A DNA stretch of 47,256 nt, from positions 1 to 47,256 of the forward strand of contig RECV01000143.1 in the NCBI GenBank assembly GCA_007693845.1, read 5' to 3'. The notes under the pieces were generated by a model, which saw only the letters and a list, made by a program, of their open reading frames with translations, did not search any database and had not been told where the DNA came from. Positions within the stretch are counted from its first letter, which is position 1. Every line of letters starts with the position of its first letter. Of this stretch, positions 43,048-47,256 are shown piece after piece. Position numbers and translations under genes: made by a program. Source of the stretch: Phycisphaerales bacterium (GTDB taxonomy: Bacteria; Planctomycetota; Phycisphaerae; Phycisphaerales; SM1A02).

Positions 43048-43079
43048 ATAGTTCGTATTTTTGCAAAAATACGAACTAT
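43048..43079. promoter_or_regulatory. Perfect 32-bp palindrome, likely operator
   Basis: The left arm starts ATAGTTCG and continues to a T-run; the right arm is its exact reverse complement around a central GC. It is AT-rich against a GC-rich background and has no T-tract after it. It lies just ahead of a strong AGGAGGAG ribosome site and about 330 bp from the metal permease start. Confidence 0.75.
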
Positions 43080-43092
43080 CAGGAGGAGACGA

Positions 43093-43263
43093 ATGGCGGT
43101 AAGGGCGATTTGGCCGCGTCGCACCCGGACACACGCACCCGGACACACGCACCCGGACACACGCACTTGGCCACACGCATCCCGGCACAACCGGCGGAAA
43201 CCTCAGTCGGGGTGGCAGGGGTTACGGCAGTTGCGGGCCACGCCGGTGCCAGTCTGCCTGTAA
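43093..43263 (+). CDS. Possible small His-rich peptide
   Basis: 56 codons with ATG at 43093 and TAA at 43261. AGGAGGAG sits 5 nt or so before the start, among the strongest ribosome sites in the window. The peptide is basic and carries several histidines, encoded by the 14-bp repeats, in the series THAPGHTHPD then WPHASRH. It matches nothing I know. The alternative is a chance frame in repetitive DNA behind a regulatory palindrome. Confidence 0.3.
   Translation: MAVRAIWPRRTRTHAPGHTHPDTRTWPHASRHNRRKPQSGWQGLRQLRATPVPVCL
43125..43180. repeat. Four 14-bp tandem units
   Basis: Three perfect copies of CCGGACACACGCAC (43125-43138, 43139-43152, 43153-43166) and one diverged copy (43167-43180). Because 14 is not a multiple of three, each copy is read in a different frame. 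Confidence 0.9.
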
Positions 43264-43417
43264 GAGTGTCGGTGCCAGCGTGCAGATGCTGTGACGAACG
43301 GCGCGAAGGGCGACGATTCAATTGATGCCGGGGGCGGCACTCAGCCAACGTGTCTGGTTGCCACTGTCCCGGTCGCCCACATTTTGGGCGGCGGATGGCG
43401 ACGGTTCACCGGCGGTC

Positions 43418-43452
43418 CTGGCAAGGAGCCACGCCCGCTCTATCATGCCGTC
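43418..43452 (+). promoter_or_regulatory. Candidate leaderless promoter of queF
   Basis: CTGGCA (43418-43423, 4/6 to TTGACA), a 17-bp spacer, TATCAT (43441-43446) and then 6 nt before the ATG at 43453. No preQ1-riboswitch-like structure would fit in such a leader. Confidence 0.5.
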
Positions 43453-43821
43453 ATGCCTGACTCATCTCTGCTCGAAACGTTTGCAACGCCCACCGATTCG
43501 CCGTTCGTGATCGAACACACCAACGAAGAGTTCACCTCCGTCTGTCCGAAGACCGGCCATCCCGATTTCGGTGAGATCATCTTGCGGTATGTCCCTGCGA
43601 AGACGTGCGTGGAGCTCAAGAGTCTCAAACTCTACTACCAGTCCTTCCGGAATGAAGGCATCTTCTACGAGGCGGTGACCAACACCATCCGCGATGATCT
43701 GGTCGCATGCCTGCAGCCCGAGTGGCTTCAGATCGTGACGATCTGGCGCGGCAGAGGAGGCATCCGCTCGCGCATCTTCGCCAGCCACGGCAATGTCCCC
43801 GCGGAATGGAAACGCGGATAA
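43453..43821 (+). CDS. queF: NADPH-dependent 7-cyano-7-deazaguanine reductase
   Basis: 122 aa, the short single-domain type I form. Catalytic Cys31 and Asp38 lie in SVCPKTGHPDFG with the 7-residue spacing seen in Bacillus QueF, and the family motif is ELKSLKLY (54-61). It reduces the nitrile preQ0 to preQ1, a late step in queuosine biosynthesis for tRNA. The start at 43453 fits the family length; the open frame upstream is discarded. No other queuosine gene is in the window. It is convergent with the iron-binding protein gene. Confidence 0.95.
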   Translation: MPDSSLLETFATPTDSPFVIEHTNEEFTSVCPKTGHPDFGEIILRYVPAKTCVELKSLKLYYQSFRNEGIFYEAVTNTIRDDLVACLQPEWLQIVTIWRGRGGIRSRIFASHGNVPAEWKRG

Positions 43822-43885
43822 GCGGGAAAGAACAGATCTGTGATCGAATCGGCGCTCTCGGGACGAACGGGAACGACCGACCTGA

Positions 43886-44965
43886 TCAGCGTAACGCGCC
43901 GACACGACGCAGCAGACCGATCGTCTGTTCCAGATCGCCCAACCGGTTCAGGTCAACGCTGCGCAACGCATCGGACGGCAGGTTATGCCCTGCCGCCATC
44001 TCTTTTCGAAGAGGATATTCAGAGCTTTCACTGACGAACCGATGCTGCACCTCTTCGCTGAGCAAGTACTGCAGGAATCGTTCCGCCGCGTCGGAGTTCC
44101 GCGCGGTTTCGAGAATGCCGGCTCCGCTGATGAGCATGGTGCCGCCGAGATCGCCAGTGCCGTTCGTGCCGGCCGGGATGTGATTGGCGACGGGGAAGGA
44201 TTCGCCGCGTTCGACGATGAATCGGTGCAGGTAGTAGTGGTTGACGAGGCCGAGATCGATTTCGCCATCCGCCACGGCCTGCACGATCGGCATGTTGCGG
44301 GGATACGTTCTCACCTCGTTGGCGATCATGTCGCGCAGCCACCGTTCGGTTTCGGTTTCACCCAACTCGTGCCGCATGGCGGTGATGAACGCCTGAAAGG
44401 ATGCGTTTGACGGTGCCCAGCCGACGCGGCCCCGCCATCGCTCTTCGGTCAGTTCAAGAACGGAGTCCGGCAGATCGGCTGAAGCGACCCGCTCGGTCGA
44501 ATAGCTCAGCGTGCGTATGCGGCCGGTGATGCCGACCCAGCGCCCGGCATGATCGCGATCGGCGGAATGCACCAGATCAAGAATCGGCTCCGGCAATTCG
44601 CGCAGGCGACCGCGATCGGCAAGCACGGCCAGTCCGCCGGGATCCTGCGCGTAAAAGACATCTGCCGGGCTGCGGCGGCCTTCTTCGAGAATGAGCGCCG
44701 CGAGGGGGCCGGTCGAGGCGTACTTGGTTCGGACGCGGATTCCCGTCTCCCGCTGAAACGATTCGATGATCGGGCCGACGAGCGACTCCGACCGGCCGAT
44801 GTAGATCACCAGTTCCTGATTGATACTTTCGCTCGACGCGTTCGTTCCGGATGATTTCTCCGACCCGCTCATGGCGGCATGCACCGCGACAACGACGAGG
44901 GCGATGATCACCAGCATCAGCGAACCGGCGATGAACGGGCGGGAGTTGGATGCACGGATGGGCAT
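43886..44965 (-). CDS. Fe3+-type ABC transporter substrate-binding protein, membrane-anchored
   Basis: 359 aa; the start at 44965 follows GAGG by 7 nt. An uncleaved-looking hydrophobic segment (about 12-33) is followed by a bacterial extracellular binding fold: LVIYIGRSESLVGPIIESF, PADVFYAQDPGGL and the tyrosine pair VNHYYLHRF used for Fe3+ in FbpA/FutA proteins. The region GTMLISGAGILETARN-S is also family-typical. No lipobox Cys follows the anchor. Permease and ATPase genes are absent nearby, so it is an orphan. Molybdate or other anion binding is less likely because of the tyrosine pair. Confidence 0.9.
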   Translation of the reverse strand: MPIRASNSRPFIAGSLMLVIIALVVVAVHAAMSGSEKSSGTNASSESINQELVIYIGRSESLVGPIIESFQRETGIRVRTKYASTGPLAALILEEGRRSPADVFYAQDPGGLAVLADRGRLRELPEPILDLVHSADRDHAGRWVGITGRIRTLSYSTERVASADLPDSVLELTEERWRGRVGWAPSNASFQAFITAMRHELGETETERWLRDMIANEVRTYPRNMPIVQAVADGEIDLGLVNHYYLHRFIVERGESFPVANHIPAGTNGTGDLGGTMLISGAGILETARNSDAAERFLQYLLSEEVQHRFVSESSEYPLRKEMAAGHNLPSDALRSVDLNRLGDLEQTIGLLRRVGALR

Positions 44966-45150
44966 GAATTATACCTCAGGCAATTGAGAATGAGTCTCGA
45001 TTCGGCGGGAGGATAGCATATCCATCGCCGCTTTGGGGATCAGATCCTCAAAATGCGGCGGAATCCCCGGTCGCCCCGGTCGCAGTGAATCGAGGTCCGC
45101 AGCTTCCATCAGCCCGCATCACGGCCGGGACCGCGGCGACATGGTTCCAC

Positions 45151-45184
45151 AAAAAAGAAACCGCCCCGACCGGACGGTCGGGGC
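45151..45184 (-). terminator. Rho-independent terminator of the sigma-70 family gene
   Basis: GCCCCGACC (45163-45171) pairs with GGTCGGGGC (45176-45184) around a GGAC loop, a perfect 9-bp stem. On the minus strand it is followed by TTTCTTTTTT (45160-45151). It lies 50 bp after the stop. Confidence 0.85.
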
Positions 45185-45234
45185 AGTGGGGTTCGGGCTG
45201 GTTTTCAGAGGTACCGTCAATCAATCAGCGATGA

Positions 45235-46302
45235 TCAATTCGGCGAGGGATGGTGGCTCGCCTCTTCAAGCATCTCTTGAATCGACGTCTCCGCCACGTT
45301 CTCTTCCAGAATGGCCCGGATCTTCTCCAAGGCCTTGTTCTGGATCTGCCGGACACGTTCCTTGGTCACGCCGATGATCTGTCCAACCTGTTCGAGCGTC
45401 AGCGGCGGGGCATCGTCCTTCGCGCCCAAGCCGAAACGATGCTGAATCACGGTCCGTTCCACATCGCTCAATTCCGCTTCGTTGGTCTCCACGATGTGCT
45501 TGACCTCGTCGGCACACTCCTCTTCATGCGTTCGGCGGAGTGTTTCCAGATGGTTGGATTTCTCCATCGATGGGTCGAAATCCGTGGGGAACCGCTGGCG
45601 GTACTTGCTGAGCTTCATGCCCTGACGGCTGAACGCCTTGAGAATGGCGCGGCAGGCGTAGGTGGAAAACTTGAAGCCGCGATCGCAGTCAAACTTGTCC
45701 ACCGAACGCAGGAGCGCCATGTTGCCTTCGCTGACCAGGTCGGCAAAGTCAACTTCACTCATGCGGGTTCGCTTGGCCATCGCGAGCACGAGCGCGAGGT
45801 TCGTCTCAGCGATCTGCTCGCGGTAACTCTGAGCGACGCGGTACCAGCGCAGAATCTCCTTGGCCTGTTCCTCAGTCGGTTCAGTCGAGCCGATCTCACG
45901 CTGCAACTCCGCGATCCGGTGACGGGCGTAGTTGTACTGCAGGAACAGCACGCGTTCTTCTGCTGCCGTCAGCAACAGGGTGCTCGTCTTCTTCGTGGAC
46001 TGGTTCCGCGCCGGCGTGGGGTCATCCATCAGCGGGCGGTACCACGAAACATCGGGCTTCTGCACGGCCGGTGCCTGGTCGTAGATCCGCTGCTCGGCAT
46101 CCGGCTTGCGAAACTCCTCGGAGTCGATGTAATCCATCTCCTCCGTCATGACATGCCGCAGAATCCGTTCTTCCTCGGACGACAGCCGCCACCGCCGTTT
46201 GGTGGTCCGACTGGATTTCTGAGCCGCATCGCGCGAAGAGACGCGCTGCCGCTGTCGCAGTCGACCGAGTGGCGAATTGTGGTCGATCATGGTCCGAATC
46301 AT
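45235..46302 (-). CDS. Alternative RNA polymerase sigma-70 family factor
   Basis: 355 aa. GAGAGGA lies 8 nt before the ATG at 46302. After a variable N-terminus (1-105), region 2 (about 165-235) has NLALVLAMAKRTRM, FADLVSEGNMALLRSVDKFDCDRGFKFSTYACRAILKAFSR; region 4 (about 280-345) has VIQHRFGLGAKDDAPPLTLEQVGQ and VTKERVRQIQNKALEKIR. The recognition helix RVRQIQNKAL is like RpoD. Region 2.4 reads RAILKAFSR rather than the RpoD WWIRQAI, so it is an alternative (group 2/3-like) factor, not the housekeeping one. It has a long leader and its own terminator, which fits tight control. Confidence 0.93.
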   Translation of the reverse strand: MIRTMIDHNSPLGRLRQRQRVSSRDAAQKSSRTTKRRWRLSSEEERILRHVMTEEMDYIDSEEFRKPDAEQRIYDQAPAVQKPDVSWYRPLMDDPTPARNQSTKKTSTLLLTAAEERVLFLQYNYARHRIAELQREIGSTEPTEEQAKEILRWYRVAQSYREQIAETNLALVLAMAKRTRMSEVDFADLVSEGNMALLRSVDKFDCDRGFKFSTYACRAILKAFSRQGMKLSKYRQRFPTDFDPSMEKSNHLETLRRTHEEECADEVKHIVETNEAELSDVERTVIQHRFGLGAKDDAPPLTLEQVGQIIGVTKERVRQIQNKALEKIRAILEENVAETSIQEMLEEASHHPSPN

Positions 46303-46528
46303 TGGAAGTTCCTCTCTCGAAATCGATCCACTTGGATCGATGTGGTCTCTCTCTCAGTCGCCGGTATCAACTCCGTGACTTACTGCTTATTCCTTCGCTG
46401 CCCGTTGCCGTTTCGTTTTTGCGGACTTCTTTTCGCTCCTGCTTGCAAGATCTGACAATGCGTCTGTCCGGTTTCCCGACTGTCTGGGGAGTCTGGGCTA
46501 GTGAGGAATCCTCGACGTTCCCGGACGA

Positions 46529-46559
46529 CTAACTGTTCAACGAGTTAGAAGTATTCTAA
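46529..46559. promoter_or_regulatory. Overlapping dyads at the sigma promoter
   Basis: CTAACT (46529-46534) with AGTTAG (46543-46548), and TTAGAA (46545-46550) with TTCTAA (46554-46559). The second dyad covers the -10 box of the minus-strand promoter, a usual position for a repressor site. Confidence 0.5.
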
Positions 46560-46580
46560 ATTGCAGACGATTTTTGTCCA
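46553..46580 (-). promoter_or_regulatory. Sigma-70-type promoter for the alternative sigma gene
   Basis: On the minus strand TGGACA (46580-46575, 5/6 to TTGACA), a 16-bp spacer and TAGAAT (46558-46553). It predicts a 5' leader of about 240 nt before the ATG at 46302. Confidence 0.55.
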
Positions 46581-46714
46581 GTCTTGAGGGGAAATTTGTT
46601 CGCATATTGATCGGGTTTTACCTTCGGCTCAGCCAGCCGGGGTGGTGGGATCAGATGAGCCGTTCCTTCGATTTTTCTCTCCTGATGTCATCGGCAGCCC
46701 GAACTTTGCGCAGC

Positions 46715-46746
46715 GAAAACCCGCCCAAGAGTTTGACGTCGGGCGG
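46715..46746 (-). terminator. Rho-independent terminator of ndk
   Basis: CCCGCCC (46719-46725) pairs with GGGCGGG (46740-46746); on the minus strand the hairpin is followed by TTTT (46718-46715). It lies 37 bp after the ndk stop. Confidence 0.7.
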
Positions 46747-46782
46747 GCTCGTTGGTTCCGGATGAATTCCGCGGAGGCGGTC

Positions 46783-47253
46783 TTACTCGGGCTGACCGCC
46801 GGTGAGGTCATACACCCACTGGTCCATCGCGCGGTCCCAGTTCAGAACTTCGCCGTCGTTGAAGAACAGTTCGAGTTCGCGCTGGGCGGCTTCGGGGCTG
46901 TCCGAGCCGTGGATGAGGTTGAAGCTGTTGGAGACGCCGAAGTCTCCCCGGATCGTGCCGGGCTCAGCGTTGGAGCCGAAGGTCGCGCCCATCATCTTGC
47001 GGCTGATGGCGATCGCCCCCTTGCCGCGCAAGGCGAGCACGAGCACCGGTGAGCTGGTCATGAACTGGACCAGCCCGGCGTAGAACGGCTTCTCCTTGTG
47101 GGCTTCGTAGTGCTTGGCGGCCAGATCCTGGCTGATCTGCATCAGCCTGGCGCCGACCACCTGGAGCCCCTTGTCTTCAAAGCGGCTGATGATGCGGCCC
47201 ATCAGGCCGCGCTGCACGGCATCGGGCTTGAGAATAATCAACGTCGTTTCCAT
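46783..47253 (-). CDS. ndk: Nucleoside diphosphate kinase
   Basis: 156 aa, complete, with its start codon three bases from the window edge. The N-terminal TTLIILKPDAVQRGLMG and the phospho-accepting His115 in NLIHGSDSPE are the family signatures; Arg102 and Asp104 in TIRGDFG fit the active site. It balances NTP pools by transferring phosphate via phosphohistidine. The length is slightly above the usual 140-150 residues. Its upstream region is outside the window. Confidence 0.96.
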   Translation of the reverse strand: METTLIILKPDAVQRGLMGRIISRFEDKGLQVVGARLMQISQDLAAKHYEAHKEKPFYAGLVQFMTSSPVLVLALRGKGAIAISRKMMGATFGSNAEPGTIRGDFGVSNSFNLIHGSDSPEAAQRELELFFNDGEVLNWDRAMDQWVYDLTGGQPE

Positions 47254-47256
47254 CGT

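Larger units (their letters stand above)
42715..43452. other. Repeat-rich intergenic region upstream of the metal permease and queF
   Basis: About 740 bp without a confident gene. It contains a hexamer array (42893-42946), a 32-bp palindrome (43048-43079), a short His-rich frame (43093-43263) and a 14-bp tandem repeat (43125-43180). Frames on both strands are open because of repeat composition. Confidence 0.6.
46303..46782. other. Intergenic control region of the sigma gene and end of ndk
   Basis: 480 bp, AT-rich in its middle (46530-46620). It contains the ndk terminator (46715-46746), a promoter on the minus strand (46553-46580) and two overlapping dyads (46529-46559). No gene is supported. 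Confidence 0.6.

Noticed and set aside
43262-43452. preQ1 riboswitch upstream of queF
   Set aside because: A -10 box lies 12 nt before the ATG, leaving no leader, and I see no preQ1-I-like pseudoknot.
45250-46455. 401-codon plus-strand frame opposite the sigma-70 family gene
   Set aside because: Shadow of a gene with clear sigma regions 2 and 4 and its own promoter and terminator.
46783-47253. Truncation of ndk at the window edge
   Set aside because: The start codon and full N-terminal motif are inside the window.

Overview
The window is a dense, GC-rich bacterial chromosome segment that most likely belongs to the Planctomycetota, plausibly class Phycisphaerae. The evidence is family content rather than a marker gene. 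It carries large membrane-anchored Ser/Thr kinases paired with ECF sigma factors (one with a WD40-type propeller and TPR tail), a TIGR02999-type ECF factor, a pilin-like protein with a DG-type C-terminal motif, a DUF481 outer-membrane barrel, FAS1 proteins, and several short families I have only met in planctomycetes. No rRNA, tRNA, CRISPR array, prophage or plasmid function was seen. About 43 protein genes are supported. Many upstream extensions of open frames are artefacts of high GC, so starts were re-chosen from Shine-Dalgarno sequences, -10 boxes or family length.

Layout. 1-5.9 kb: pentapeptide-repeat membrane protein, secreted protein of unknown function, Nudix hydrolase, dapA, two small membrane proteins. 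5.9-9 kb: divergent kinase / ECF sigma pair. 9-12.9 kb: 6-phosphofructokinase; DUF2470 protein and 2-hydroxyacid dehydrogenase (ATGA overlap); LigD-type phosphoesterase domain protein; unknown protein. 13-15.7 kb: GluR0-like ligand-gated K+ channel, HIT hydrolase, lipoprotein. 16-24.3 kb is a signalling block: acidic Cys-rich protein, PP2C phosphatase and zinc-ribbon kinase in one minus-strand unit, then an ECF sigma overlapping a 1,298-residue kinase. 24.3-30 kb: DUF309, PtsN-like EIIA, RsmB, a 21-bp repeat array, M14 carboxypeptidase. 30-32.6 kb: FAS1 protein, ECF sigma and RskA-like anti-sigma factor. 32.9-38.3 kb: Der GTPase, a REP-associated Y1 transposase bracketed by two near-identical repeats, a PSP1/RicT-like protein, DUF1294, renalase-like oxidase. 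38.5-47.3 kb: DUF481 barrel, lipoprotein pair, pilin-like protein, orphan metal-ABC permease, QueF, orphan Fe3+-binding protein, alternative sigma-70 factor, Ndk.

How it fits together. The accessory theme is envelope sensing and transcriptional control: three kinases, one phosphatase, three ECF factors, one anti-sigma factor and one larger sigma-70 factor in 47 kb. Two different ECF genes sit directly against kinase genes, one divergent and one overlapping. A third ECF gene is coupled to an anti-sigma factor and a FAS1 gene, an arrangement recalling mycobacterial SigK-RskA-Mpt70/83.

Most unusual items: (i) repeated promoter geometry with a TAnnnT -10 box 5-9 nt before the ATG and no Shine-Dalgarno, suggesting leaderless mRNAs; (ii) an eight-unit array of 21-bp dyads at 26980-27147; (iii) the REP/transposase module and a solo partial copy 6 kb away; (iv) a perfect 32-bp AT-rich palindrome at 43048-43079 followed by a strong ribosome site and a His-rich 56-codon frame near a metal transporter; (v) a kinase with four C-terminal zinc ribbons and an HLD catalytic loop; (vi) the prokaryotic glutamate-receptor-like channel. 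All functional calls come from reading motifs; no database search was run.
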